NCBI RefSeq assembly: GCF_003633615.1
Contig: NZ_RBKU01000001.1
Span: forward strand, 3,720,001 to 3,784,000
DNA from: Mucilaginibacter gracilis
GTDB lineage: Bacteria > Bacteroidota > Bacteroidia > Sphingobacteriales > Sphingobacteriaceae
Length of the DNA stretch: 64,000 bases
Reading direction: 5' to 3'
A program made the position numbers and the translations under genes. This document shows, in pieces, positions 20,801 to 28,601 of this stretch; the stretch's first letter is position 1, and every line of letters starts with the position of its first letter. The notes under the pieces are model-generated. The model was not told the DNA's origin and made no database searches. It saw nothing but the letters and a program-made list of their open reading frames with translations.

Positions 20801-20872
20801 AGGTTTTTTCTTTTGGGCCGTTGCCTGTAAGGTTAATACTATCAATAAAAAGCAAAAGTACTTGTATTTCAT
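17849..20872 (-). CDS. GH92 family alpha-1,2-mannosidase with CHB_HEX_C and discoidin tail
   Basis: A 1007-residue secreted glycosidase with a signal peptide of about 19 residues. The GH92 hallmark N-P-F-I-G-T-G-G-H-G-H-T-Y-P-G-A follows, and the catalytic domain extends to about 750 with G-N-E-D-C-G-Q-M-S-A-W. Around 790-850 the V-R-I-Y-Y-T-L-D-G-S-x-P motif marks a chitobiase C-terminal domain, and about 870-1007 reads as an F5/8 type C carbohydrate-binding domain. GH92 enzymes remove alpha-mannose from N-glycans or mannans by calcium-dependent inversion. It is monocistronic, with no SusC/D pair nearby. Confidence 0.93.
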   Translation of the reverse strand: MKYKYFCFLLIVLTLQATAQKKKPIDHTMLVNPFIGTGGHGHTYPGATVPFGMVQLSPDTRLEGWDGCSGYHYSDTTVYGFSHTHLSGTGIADYCDILFMPTTGDPKLLNTQYSSGFKKKNEQASPGWYHTKLDKYNIDVELTATRRVGVHKYIYPGDKQCNIIIDLKHRDEVIDAWIEVVNDHEIRGLRRSKSWADDQYVYFYAKFSKPFKTYGIALNDKIQTGQSKVQGTNLKMYIQFDNPGEVVSKVGISSVSTEGALKNLDTEVADFDFKRVQKAAKNDWLNELAKIDVEGGATAQIQIPQPNGNQSYGGNNPYGSPKPKIPFVDYAKKKQTIFYTALYHTLCAPNVYSDVDGQYRGLDKKIHKAEGFDYYTVFSLWDTYRAQHPLQTIINRKRTLDFIKSFLAMYDEGGLLPIWPLASSETYCMVGNHSIPVIVDAYAKGIRDFDAEKALTAMKAVVNRNQFGLDSYRKNGAVLAADEEESVSKTLEYAIDDWCIAQMAKMMNKPQDYAEYIKRGQYWKNVFDNQSNFMRARSNGGWFIPFLPTDVNNNYTEGNSWQYSFLVPQDVQGLIDHMGGKETFEAKLEELFTTSDKLTGREQSDITGLIGQYAHGNEPSHHMAYLFNFTDNSYKTQLYVSRIMREQYKDEPDGLAGNEDCGQMSAWYVMSALGFYTIAPGQQDYQIGLPLFDKAVINLENGKKFTITGTGNTASSFYLQGMTLNKNPYEKLFLTYNDIANGGDWEVFSGKLPNKLFMQDLEKPVSKITDNLIVANPYIIYPSTNIQNSLDVSFGCADANVRIYYTLDGSAPTSNSTLFTKPVTLTNTTTVKCIAIKDDKQSFIAEGTFTKIRGDVKVVSLSKYHPLYNGGGTNALIDGFHGTTKWRMGNWQAFQGNDLEVVLDLGQSRVVKKLGLNTLQDSRAWIVFPKSVEFMTSDDGKNFKSAGSVISKIAIKDTAVQTQFYGIDLGLKTRYLKIIAHQYGPLPDWHESKGKPSYIFADEIVLE

Positions 20873-21070
20873 ATGGAGTGATAACGATAATTATGACTTG
20901 TGATTATAATGGGCAAAATTTATGGTTAGCAATAATGCGCTCTTTAAACCATATAAACAAATACATTACAGGGTTTTAATTGGAAATTAAAACTATTGGA
21001 AACCACAAAGGCCGGCTTTTGTCTATTTTCTATCATAAACCCGGTTATGGAAATGTTGTGGCTCCATTGT

Positions 21071-21165
21071 GTCATTGCGAGCGAAAGCGTGGCAACCGCA
21101 CATAAGCCGAGCAGCTATTCAGGGCGAATATGCCTTCGTGCGGTTGCTTCGTATCTCGTAATGAC
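21071..21165. repeat. Long palindromic intergenic repeat
   Basis: The 322-base gap between the GH92 and amidase genes holds no gene. It contains GTCATTGCGAGCGAAAGCG plus TGGCAACCGCAC, mirrored by GTGCGGTTGCTTCGTATCTC plus GTAATGAC, with about 36 bases between the arms. This matches the common dispersed REP-like palindrome I know from Sphingobacteriaceae genomes; the family assignment is from memory. Confidence 0.7.
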
Positions 21166-21194
21166 AGAGTTTTTCTTATCAGTGACACAATTTC

Positions 21195-21974
21195 TTACAA
21201 TGCTATTGTAAAATCGTCGGCATCCTTTAAAAAGGGGAGGGCGCGCCTTATTTTAATCAGTTCTTCGGGATGAATGGTGAAGGTGTAAACATCCTCTTCG
21301 TCGCGTTTATAATAAACCACATCGCCGTTAGGGCCAATACAAGTTGAATCGCCCGAATGGTAAACCTCGTTACCATCGTGCCCAACCCGGTTTACTCCTA
21401 TAACAAAACACTGGTTTTCAACCGCCCTTGCGGGGATGAGGGTTCGCCAGTGCAGGGCGCGTTTTTCGGGCCAGTTGGCTACAATCAGCAACAAGTCATA
21501 AGCGGCATCCTTATTACGCAACCATACCGGGAAACGCAAATCGTAGCAAATTACGGGGCATATCTTCCAGCCCTTCAGTTCAACTATCAGGTGTTCTGTT
21601 CCGGCGGTATAAGTTTGGTGCTCTTTGCCCAGGGCAAATAAATGGCGCTTATCGTAATGTTTAAAAGTGCCGTCGGGCAGCATCCAAATCAGGCGGTTAT
21701 AAGATTGACCGTTTTCTGCTATAATCAGGCTGCCTGTAACAACGCAATCATATTTTTTTGCCGTGGTGTGCATCCATTGCATTGTTTTGCCGTTCATGGG
21801 TTCGGCAAGGGTATCCACATTCATGCTAAAACCCGTGTTAAACATCTCGGGCAAAATAATCAGATCGGTTTTTTCGCGGATGCTGGTTAAGCGGAGCGTT
21901 ATATTTTGAAGGTTTTTATCAATATTTTCCCAGAATAAATATGCCTGGAAAACGGTGATCTTTAAATTATCCAT
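21195..21974 (-). CDS. Omega-amidase/nitrilase-family hydrolase (YafV-like)
   Basis: A 259-residue carbon-nitrogen hydrolase with the Glu-Lys-Cys triad: E43 in ILPEMFNTGF, K109 in HYDKRHLF, C143 in CPVICYDLRFPVW. It most resembles omega-amidases, which split 2-oxoglutaramate or 2-oxosuccinamate. The next gene upstream on the same strand is a YbdL-type aminotransferase, whose glutamine-dependent transamination would yield such amides. The pairing supports a methionine-salvage or glutamine transaminase pathway. Confidence 0.9.
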   Translation of the reverse strand: MDNLKITVFQAYLFWENIDKNLQNITLRLTSIREKTDLIILPEMFNTGFSMNVDTLAEPMNGKTMQWMHTTAKKYDCVVTGSLIIAENGQSYNRLIWMLPDGTFKHYDKRHLFALGKEHQTYTAGTEHLIVELKGWKICPVICYDLRFPVWLRNKDAAYDLLLIVANWPEKRALHWRTLIPARAVENQCFVIGVNRVGHDGNEVYHSGDSTCIGPNGDVVYYKRDEEDVYTFTIHPEELIKIRRALPFLKDADDFTIAL

Positions 21975-22015
21975 TTAATTTTTTTAGGGCCAATAGGTGT
22001 ATCAGCAAGTCATAA

Positions 22016-23161
22016 TTAAATTTTCATTAATTTATTAACGGCATTGTCCAGCGTTTCTTGCCTTTTGGCGAAACAAAACCTTAAAACACGGTGATCGGTA
22101 TTGCGGGTATAAAAACCCGAAGTGGGTATAGAGGCCACGCCAAACTCCCTGGTTATACGCAGTGCAATATCAACATCCTTTTCGTCGCTTATCCTGTCGT
22201 ACCGCACCGATTGAAAGTAGGAGCCCGCACAAGGCAGCAACTCAAACCTGGTTTGCGCCATGGCGTTGCGAAAGTGATCGCGCTTTTGCTGAAAGAAACC
22301 GGCGAGGCCATTATAAGTATTTTCGTCCTTTAAATATTCGGCAATGGCGTGTTGCGTGGGCGAGTTAACGCTAAACACTAAAAACTGGTGTACCTTTCTA
22401 AATTCGCGCATTAGCTGTTCGGGAGCAACGCAATAGCCAATTTTCCAACCGGTACTATGAAACAGCTTACCAAACGACGATACGATGAAGCTACGCTTCC
22501 GTAACTCTTCATACTTAACCATACTGTGGTGGGTTTGGCCATCAAATATCAGGTGTTCGTAAACCTCGTCGCTCAAAATTACAATATCCTGATCTTTTAC
22601 AATAATGGTGAGTTCGTCAATATCGCTTTTTTGTAATATGGTAGCGGTAGGGTTATGTGGCGAATTTAAAATAATCATTTTTGTACGCGCGGTAAGCAAC
22701 TTCCGCACCATATCCCAGGGGATACGGTAATCTGGCGGTGCCAACTCAAGCGATTTAACAATGCCGCCCATTACCTTAATAGCGGGCGCGTAACTATCGT
22801 AAGCAGGTTCAAAAACAATTACCTCGTCGTTAGGGTGTATAATTGCCGCTATGGCCGTAAAAATAGCTTGTGTGGCTCCGGCGGTTACGGTTACCTCGGT
22901 ATCGGGGTTGTAGTTAACGCTGTATAGCTTCTCAATTTTAATGGCTATCTGTTCGCGCAGACTCATTAGGCCCGGCATGGGTGCATATTGGTTATAGCCA
23001 TCTTTCATGGCTTTATAAATCAGTTCAACCAGTTGGGGCGGACAATCATAATCAGGAAAGCCCTGCGATAAATTAATGGCCCCAACCTCTGCCGCCAGGG
23101 CAGACATGGTGGTAAATATAGTTGTACCTACTTGCGGCAGTTTTGAAGCTATACGTATCAT
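22016..23161 (-). CDS. Methionine/glutamine aminotransferase (YbdL-like)
   Basis: About 381 residues from the ATG at 23161 (MIRIASKLP); another in-frame ATG 18 bases upstream is less likely. It is a class I/II PLP aminotransferase. N-L-S-Q-G-F-P-D-Y and Q-Y-A-P-M-P-G are typical of the YbdL/kynurenine aminotransferase group, and the PLP lysine sits in S-F-G-K-L-F-H-S-T-G-W-K. It probably transaminates methionine or its keto acid with glutamine. It lies 41 bases upstream of the omega-amidase, likely one operon. Confidence 0.9.
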   Translation of the reverse strand: MIRIASKLPQVGTTIFTTMSALAAEVGAINLSQGFPDYDCPPQLVELIYKAMKDGYNQYAPMPGLMSLREQIAIKIEKLYSVNYNPDTEVTVTAGATQAIFTAIAAIIHPNDEVIVFEPAYDSYAPAIKVMGGIVKSLELAPPDYRIPWDMVRKLLTARTKMIILNSPHNPTATILQKSDIDELTIIVKDQDIVILSDEVYEHLIFDGQTHHSMVKYEELRKRSFIVSSFGKLFHSTGWKIGYCVAPEQLMREFRKVHQFLVFSVNSPTQHAIAEYLKDENTYNGLAGFFQQKRDHFRNAMAQTRFELLPCAGSYFQSVRYDRISDEKDVDIALRITREFGVASIPTSGFYTRNTDHRVLRFCFAKRQETLDNAVNKLMKI

Positions 23162-23251
23162 ACTCGTAAAAATAACCAAAAAAGTTAACCAGTATCAAAC
23201 TAATGCCCATATATAAATTTGCCTATGCACTAAAATGTTTAAATTAGCCTA

Positions 23252-24220
23252 ATGAAGAAAAAGGTTTTACTACTACTTACTTTAATTAGTTTATTATTAA
23301 CCGCTTGCAGTTCAAAAAAAAGCGATGTGCCCACTATTGGTTTTGTTGATGCCCTTGAAGATGCCACTTTAGCCAAGGCACGCACCGGTTTTGTTGATGC
23401 TTTGAAGAATAATGGCTTTAGCGAAGATCAGAAAAATGTAAAAATTATTTTCAGGAACGCACAGCTATCACAACCTGTTTTAGGACAAATAGTGAATTAT
23501 TTCATCAGTGAAAAGGTTGATTTGCTGGCTACCTGCACCACGCTATCAACTATTGCCGCTTTGCAAAAAACCAAAACTATCCCGGTTTTCCAAATGGTAG
23601 CACCCACGGCTGCCTTAATGAAGGTTGACGACGCGACCGGCAAAAGCCCCGCTAACCGCTTTGGAGTGGAAGAGGACCTGGCTTATATTGATACCTCTTT
23701 TACTATTATAACCCAACTGGTTAAACCTAAAAGTGGGAAATTGGTAGTCGGGATGATCTATAATCAATCAGAACCGCAATCTGTTGATGCCATGAACCGC
23801 ATTAAGGCTTTGGCCGATAAACTGAACGTGAGCCTTGTGGCTTTGCCGGTAAATGCTTCGGCAGATGCTCAGCTGGTTACACAATCGTTATTGGGTAAAA
23901 ATATCGATGCTTTTTTTGCCAACCCGGATAACACGGTTTTTTCGTCTTTTGAAACCATTGTAAAAAGTTGCGATCAAAAGCAAGTCCCTATTTTTACCAG
24001 CGAAGCCGGTTTAGTGGAGCGCGGCGCAGTTGCCGCTTTTGGTGCCGATATTTACCAATGGGGATACCAGGCCGGGGAGCAGGCTGCCCAATATTTAAAA
24101 ACCCATAAAACCGATGGCTTGAAACCCGAAATGGTTAAAGTGCGCAAGCGGGTTTACAACCCAACATCGGCAAAAAAGTATCATATTGCCATCCCGGCAT
24201 CATTTGAGGTGGTTAAGTAA
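23252..24220 (+). CDS. ABC importer substrate-binding lipoprotein
   Basis: A 322-residue lipoprotein: hydrophobic signal and lipobox L-L-T-A-C (C19). The rest fits the ABC_sub_bind family (PF04392; TrpX-like), with two Rossmann-like lobes and motifs T-I-G-F-V-D-A and I-P-V-F-Q-M-V-A-P-T. The substrate is unknown; related systems bind aromatic amino acids or nucleobase-like ligands. It is the first gene of a tight three-gene operon. Confidence 0.88.
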   Translation: MKKKVLLLLTLISLLLTACSSKKSDVPTIGFVDALEDATLAKARTGFVDALKNNGFSEDQKNVKIIFRNAQLSQPVLGQIVNYFISEKVDLLATCTTLSTIAALQKTKTIPVFQMVAPTAALMKVDDATGKSPANRFGVEEDLAYIDTSFTIITQLVKPKSGKLVVGMIYNQSEPQSVDAMNRIKALADKLNVSLVALPVNASADAQLVTQSLLGKNIDAFFANPDNTVFSSFETIVKSCDQKQVPIFTSEAGLVERGAVAAFGADIYQWGYQAGEQAAQYLKTHKTDGLKPEMVKVRKRVYNPTSAKKYHIAIPASFEVVK

Positions 24221-25086
24221 TGGATTTTTTTTTAACCGCGCTTATACAAGGGCTTTGCTTTTCGGGCATTGCCTTGGGTATTTACATCTCGATGAAAATA
24301 TTTAACATCCCCGATATTACTACCGATGGTAGTTATGCCCTGGGTGGTGTTGTAACAGCAGTTTTGCTAAACCACCACTTACAAGCCGGCTTAATATTGC
24401 CCGCCGTTATGGTTGCAGGTGGCATTGCCGGAGCCTTAACGGGTTTAATACATACTAAACTTAAAATTAACGCCTTGCTGGCGGGTATTTTGGTAATGAC
24501 GGCTTTATACTCGGTAAACCTCATTATTATGGGGCGTTCCAACTTACCGTTAAATGTGCCAACCTTGTTTGATCTGGTGAAGCTTTTAGCCAATCCTAAC
24601 CAAAACTCTTTGTTTTTAATAGCAGTTTTTGTGGTTTTGATAGCCTTTATTATAGGCTACTTGCTAAAAACCGATTTTGGCATAGCCATGCGCGCCACAG
24701 GTAATAGCGAATCGATGATAAAGGCTTTGGGTGTTAACACCGATAGGATGAAGATAACCGGCCTTGCAATTGCCAATGCATTAACCGCGGTAAGCGGCTA
24801 TCTAATTACCCAGTTTCAGGGCTATGCCGACATCAATATGGGTATAGGGATAGTAGTAGTTGGCCTGGGCTCGGTAATTATCGGCGAAACGCTTATCAAC
24901 TGGTTTGCTATTACATCGGTATGGTTAAGTTTGGCTGTGGTGCTTTTGGGTGCCGTTATTTTCCAGATGGTATTGGCGCTAACCCTAACCATTGGTATTG
25001 ATGCCAACCTGCTTAAACTGGTTACCGCTGTTTTTGTATTGTTGATAGTAAGTTTACCACGGTTAAATTTGATTAAGCAACAATGA
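24220..25086 (+). CDS. ABC importer permease
   Basis: 288 residues with about eight membrane helices, of the branched-chain amino acid/BPD_transp_2 permease type. S-M-K-I-F-N-I-P-D-I-T-T-D-G-S is the family signature near the N-terminus; F-G-I-A-M-R-A-T-G-N is the coupling-helix region. Its start overlaps the binding-protein stop (TAATG) and its end overlaps the ATPase start by 4 bases. Confidence 0.9.
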   Translation: MDFFLTALIQGLCFSGIALGIYISMKIFNIPDITTDGSYALGGVVTAVLLNHHLQAGLILPAVMVAGGIAGALTGLIHTKLKINALLAGILVMTALYSVNLIIMGRSNLPLNVPTLFDLVKLLANPNQNSLFLIAVFVVLIAFIIGYLLKTDFGIAMRATGNSESMIKALGVNTDRMKITGLAIANALTAVSGYLITQFQGYADINMGIGIVVVGLGSVIIGETLINWFAITSVWLSLAVVLLGAVIFQMVLALTLTIGIDANLLKLVTAVFVLLIVSLPRLNLIKQQ

Positions 25087-25832
25087 TAAACCTGCAGCAA
25101 GTACATAAAACATTTAATAGCGGCAAGCCTAACCAGGTTAATGCCCTTAATGGGATTGACCTGAACATTGCAAAAGGCGAGTTTGTTGTCATAATAGGAT
25201 CGAATGGTTCAGGAAAATCTACACTGTTGAATATGATAACAGGCAGTACCCTGCCCACACAAGGTAAAATTAATATTGCCGGTAAAGATGTTACAAACCT
25301 GCCCGATTATAAACGCAGCCAATGGATAGCCCGTGTTTTCCAAAACCCGTTAAGCGGCACCGCTCCCGATTTAAGTATATTGGATAATTTTAGATTGGCG
25401 GCCCTCCGAACCACAAAAAAGGGTTTAACAATAGGTGTAGACAATAATTTTATTCAGTTGGTTAAAGAGCGTATAGCCACGTTGGGTATGGGCCTCGAAA
25501 ATAAGGTACACCAGCCAATGGGTACGCTTTCGGGCGGGCAGCGGCAGGCTTTAACGCTGCTAATGAGCGTAATGGATAAATGCGAAATACTGCTGCTTGA
25601 CGAGCCAACTGCCGCTTTGGACCCCCGTTCGGCAGATGTGGTGATGAAAACTGCCGATAAACTTATCCATGATTTTAACCTCACATCCATCCTCATTACC
25701 CATAACCTTAAAGATGCCTTTACCTACGGCAACCGCATTATACAAATGGGTGACGGAAAGATGATGCGCGACATATCCGGTAACGAAAAAAGCAACCTTA
25801 AACAGACCGATTTATTTGAGTGGTTTGCTTAA
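25083..25832 (+). CDS. ABC importer ATPase
   Basis: A 249-residue nucleotide-binding subunit. Walker A is GSNGSGKST (39-47), then a Q-loop, the LSGGQRQ signature, Walker B I-L-L-L-D-E-P and the switch histidine in I-L-I-T-H-N. All ATPase motifs are intact. It overlaps the permease by ATGA and completes the importer. Confidence 0.95.
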   Translation: MINLQQVHKTFNSGKPNQVNALNGIDLNIAKGEFVVIIGSNGSGKSTLLNMITGSTLPTQGKINIAGKDVTNLPDYKRSQWIARVFQNPLSGTAPDLSILDNFRLAALRTTKKGLTIGVDNNFIQLVKERIATLGMGLENKVHQPMGTLSGGQRQALTLLMSVMDKCEILLLDEPTAALDPRSADVVMKTADKLIHDFNLTSILITHNLKDAFTYGNRIIQMGDGKMMRDISGNEKSNLKQTDLFEWFA

Positions 25833-25862
25833 TGGCAAAGTAATTGCTATACCGTAATTACT

Positions 25863-26126
25863 ATGAAAAACAACAAATTTGAAACCATACTTGATGCCTA
25901 CCAATTGGTAGAAGGTGCCCATATCCGTGCAAAACAATACCCCGAAGAAATATTTACCCTTGCCGCATACCAGGCTGATAAAAGGGGCTATATGGCCTAT
26001 CCGGTTGATAATGGCGTAATGTATCAGGATTTTGGTGTGTTGATTACCGAAAGCGAACTGATGAATGATTACGAAATTGGTAGCAAAGCGTTAACCGAGC
26101 CCGGTTTAAGCAGAAAGGTGGCTTAA
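25863..26126 (+). CDS. Hypothetical small soluble protein
   Basis: 87 residues, acidic and mixed, no signal peptide or membrane segment. I do not recognise it. It is 30 bases after the importer ATPase on the same strand and may be the operon's last gene. It is the last host gene before the prophage. Confidence 0.65.
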   Translation: MKNNKFETILDAYQLVEGAHIRAKQYPEEIFTLAAYQADKRGYMAYPVDNGVMYQDFGVLITESELMNDYEIGSKALTEPGLSRKVA

Positions 26127-26213
26127 ACCCTTTCTTTGCTCAGTCAAGTATCTTAAATTATAAAAGTCTATTAATTGCAATGGGCGGATAATTTTATTAT
26201 AATCGGCGAATCC

Positions 26214-26280
26214 AATCGTACAAAAATAAATTTTAAATCGTATAAATTTTAAACCTGTTTAAATGCTATTTTAAATGCAT
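26214..26280. repeat. 22-bp-spaced repeats, candidate prophage end (transposase sites)
   Basis: AATCGTA occurs at 26214-26220 and 26236-26242, exactly 22 bp apart, each followed by an AAATTTTAA tract; a third related TTTTAAATG unit follows. MuA end-binding sites are about 22 bp and arrayed at phage ends. The block lies between the last host gene and the phage mom-like gene, so the junction is probably near 26127-26214. The exact end and 5-bp duplication cannot be set because the other end is outside the window. Confidence 0.4.
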
Positions 26281-26316
26281 AAAAACCGAATAATTGCTTT
26301 GATTATTCGGTTTTTT
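26281..26316. terminator. Bidirectional terminator at the prophage edge
   Basis: AAAAACCGAATAAT and ATTATTCGGTTTTTT pair across a short loop, with A- and T-rich flanks. It would stop late phage transcription leaving past mom and host transcription entering the phage. Confidence 0.8.
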
Positions 26317-26365
26317 CGTTGTATATTTAAGGTAAATAAAGGCTCATAATATCTTTTACTTTATG

Positions 26366-27112
26366 CTATTTCATGGTGTAAATCATGTTTATTAGTCGCT
26401 CTTTTATTAGCGTTGTGTTGCGCTCCCACTGTACTTTTGTTGATGACTTTTCATACTCCGGGAACGGTTGTTCTTTCTTTAAGTTAAACTTAAAATGCTT
26501 ACATAGCGGGTAAATGTACCTATATGTTTTTACCTGGTAGGTAGTAAAGTCCCCAATTAAATAAGATAGATTGTTACGCATATAGCCCGATGTGTTTGTG
26601 CTATTGGTAAACAATTGTTCATGTATCACCTCGCCAGTGCGTTTGTTCTCTAAAAACTTGGTATAATGATACCCATAATACTTAAAATTTGCCGCTTTAT
26701 ATATTGTACCACACCCTAACCGACCATCGGCAAAGCTTTGTATAGCTACAATATTGCTATCAATGCGCTTTAACAGCTTGATCGATGCGCCTATTAAAAC
26801 AGTTTCGGCATTCATACCTAATTCGTCTGCAATCCACATCCTGTTTAACTCACACATCCAGGCGTTATCCCTGGGATGTTCAAATATTTTAGCTTTAGGG
26901 TTCTTCATCAGGCCGTAAACGGCAACGCCTATACATCTATCGGGTTCGTCCAGTTTGAAAATGCCAAAGTTATATATACCAAAACCCGAATCATTCCATT
27001 TATGCGAATAGTGGTTTTTAACTATCATTTCCTTTGCTAACTTCTTTTCGACTGGCTTAATAACCAGGTCACCTAAACTGCTTGTCTTTTTTATTATTCT
27101 TAACTCTTCCAT
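26366..27112 (-). CDS. Mom-like DNA-modification protein
   Basis: A 248-residue protein resembling phage Mu Mom, a GNAT-fold enzyme that converts DNA adenine to methylcarbamoyladenine and protects phage DNA from restriction. Visible shared features: NHYSH (33-37), the ELNRMW strand (88-93), and Q-S-F-A-D-G-x-x-G-C-G-T-I-Y-x-A-x-x-F (125-143), which I recall as the Mom core. Its position, last late gene at the phage end, is that of Mu mom. No Com zinc-finger gene precedes it; instead a long hairpin does. Family call is from motif memory. Confidence 0.7.
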   Translation of the reverse strand: MEELRIIKKTSSLGDLVIKPVEKKLAKEMIVKNHYSHKWNDSGFGIYNFGIFKLDEPDRCIGVAVYGLMKNPKAKIFEHPRDNAWMCELNRMWIADELGMNAETVLIGASIKLLKRIDSNIVAIQSFADGRLGCGTIYKAANFKYYGYHYTKFLENKRTGEVIHEQLFTNSTNTSGYMRNNLSYLIGDFTTYQVKTYRYIYPLCKHFKFNLKKEQPFPEYEKSSTKVQWERNTTLIKERLINMIYTMK

Positions 27113-27115
27113 TTC

Positions 27116-27196
27116 TTATCTTTGTAATCTCACTAAAACAGAATGCACAAAATATACATCCGTTGGCTTACGCCTCGGCACGTGTACTTTGTGCAT
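27116..27196 (-). CDS. Possible 26-residue leader peptide of mom
   Basis: An ORF of 26 codons that starts within the first arm of the hairpin and stops 4 bases before the mom ATG. The product is basic (several K/R and H, beginning MHKVHVPRRK). Translation through it would open the hairpin. It could be a chance ORF; the placement is the only support. Confidence 0.35.
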   Translation of the reverse strand: MHKVHVPRRKPTDVYFVHSVLVRLQR

Positions 27197-27215
27197 GCTT
27201 TTTTGTTTTAGTGAG
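27129..27215 (-). promoter_or_regulatory. Long hairpin in the mom leader
   Basis: In the minus-strand transcript CTCACTAAAACA pairs with TGTTTTAGTGAG (12 bp) and, after a bulge, ATGCACAAA pairs with TTTGTGCAT. The structure ends 16 bases before the mom start codon. There is no U-run, so it is more likely a translational or processing element than a terminator. Confidence 0.6.
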
Positions 27216-27254
27216 AAATTACAGGAAGGAGCCGGGGCGTTCTTTAAACGCTAC

Positions 27255-28109
27255 TTAAACAGCATACCGCTGTAAAAAAGTACCCATATATGATTGTTGC
27301 ATGTTGTTGAGCGCGGTGCCTGAACCCCCAAGCGGTATACTGGCTGTTCCTTCATGCATATTTTCATTATCGCTTGCCGCTATGTGTTTACCATCACCAT
27401 TCCCGGTACCATTTTCATATATATCAATCGGTAAATTAATGTTCGGTAAATTAGCCTGGGTAATGGTATTTGTTTTTGAACCGTGCGTGTTTCTAAGTGC
27501 AAGGTCTGCATCGGCGGGATCGAACTGTACAAACGCCTTACCCGATAGGTTAAACGTTAATCCTCCCCATCCGTTCGGTACGGCAAAACCCTTCCACTCC
27601 CATTTGCCAACGCCGTTTACATCAAACCTGGTTGCATCCGGGTAATCGGCAAAAGGTACTAACTGGTATATCGCCGTTTCGTACCGGCGTTTAACATCAC
27701 GCAGGTACTGGCTTGTGTATGGGTCGAACAAAATGTATTCACCGGTTACCGGTGGCACGGTTGGTAGCCAGGTACATTTTTTTTCTACCGTTACGTTTCG
27801 CGGGGTTTGATCTTTATATGGTTTTTGAACGTATGTTGGCGCATCCTGGTGCAGGTAAACGGGCCACGCGCCGTTATAAGCCGGTACATCAATTAAATCA
27901 CCATCTATCAGGGCCATACCTGCCGTTATGGTACAAACACCGCCCTCGGTATCGCCAACAATACAACCGTTAATAATCAATGGTTCGCCGTATTGTAGGT
28001 AGGGGGCTAAAATAGCCCTGTATATTTCGGTTTGAAAACAGCCTATCATTTCGGCTGCGTATAACGGCAACCCGCCGTTTGGAATTGCAGGGGTAACTAA
28101 TTTTTTCAT
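27255..28109 (-). CDS. Tail collar/fibre protein
   Basis: 284 residues. The C-terminal part, with T-H-G-S-K-T-N-T-I, N-L-P-N-I-N-L-P and the ending N-N-M-Q-Q-S-Y-M-G-T-F-L, follows the pattern of phage tail-collar fibre tips. It is probably the receptor-contacting or short fibre component and follows the baseplate genes, where Mu has its fibre genes. Binding target unknown. Confidence 0.65.
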   Translation of the reverse strand: MKKLVTPAIPNGGLPLYAAEMIGCFQTEIYRAILAPYLQYGEPLIINGCIVGDTEGGVCTITAGMALIDGDLIDVPAYNGAWPVYLHQDAPTYVQKPYKDQTPRNVTVEKKCTWLPTVPPVTGEYILFDPYTSQYLRDVKRRYETAIYQLVPFADYPDATRFDVNGVGKWEWKGFAVPNGWGGLTFNLSGKAFVQFDPADADLALRNTHGSKTNTITQANLPNINLPIDIYENGTGNGDGKHIAASDNENMHEGTASIPLGGSGTALNNMQQSYMGTFLQRYAV

Positions 28110-28601
28110 TTAGTATGCTATAATATTATAATTGATGCCGGAAAACTTGTACTTATCAATCCAGGCTTTTAACACATCTAACGATGCATTATAAATTGCG
28201 GTTGGCACGTACACCACAAAATCATATACCTGTTCAAATTCAGATTCATTAAACAAGTATATCGGCCTACCCTCGCCCTCATTGTACAGGTATATGGCCG
28301 GGTATCCCTCGGCTTCGTTAAACAAATTGGTGTGCTCGGTAAACTCATCCGAATTTTTTATATAGATGTCGGTTTTATTACCGGTGTTGAACACCTTGTT
28401 TAGTATAGATTGCAAAATGATAGTTTGGCAGTTGTACCGCGCCTTTTCTATCGCCTCGTTACGAAACGTGATAAAAACATCATCCCTTGTTTGCTCTAAT
28501 GGCGACACGAGTGCAGTTAGCCAGGCTAACCGCACCGGTGCCAACCAGGTAGCCAGGTACGAGCGGATGATCCTGGTAAAGTTTAAACTATACATTGGCA
28601 A
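28110..28601 (-). CDS. Probable baseplate wedge protein (Mu gp48 position)
   Basis: 163 residues, no recognised domain. The middle has three I-Y-L-(Y/F)-N-E-x-E-G repeats (about 88-122) of beta character. It is placed between the baseplate J-like gene and the collar fibre, the Mu gp48 slot, which is the basis of the call. It overlaps the J-like gene by 14 bases. Confidence 0.5.
   Translation of the reverse strand: MPMYSLNFTRIIRSYLATWLAPVRLAWLTALVSPLEQTRDDVFITFRNEAIEKARYNCQTIILQSILNKVFNTGNKTDIYIKNSDEFTEHTNLFNEAEGYPAIYLYNEGEGRPIYLFNESEFEQVYDFVVYVPTAIYNASLDVLKAWIDKYKFSGINYNIIAY

Noticed and set aside
27255..28109. Invertible fibre segment like the Mu G loop
   Set aside because: The inverted repeat near mom encloses only about 60 bases, and no invertase gene lies in the window.
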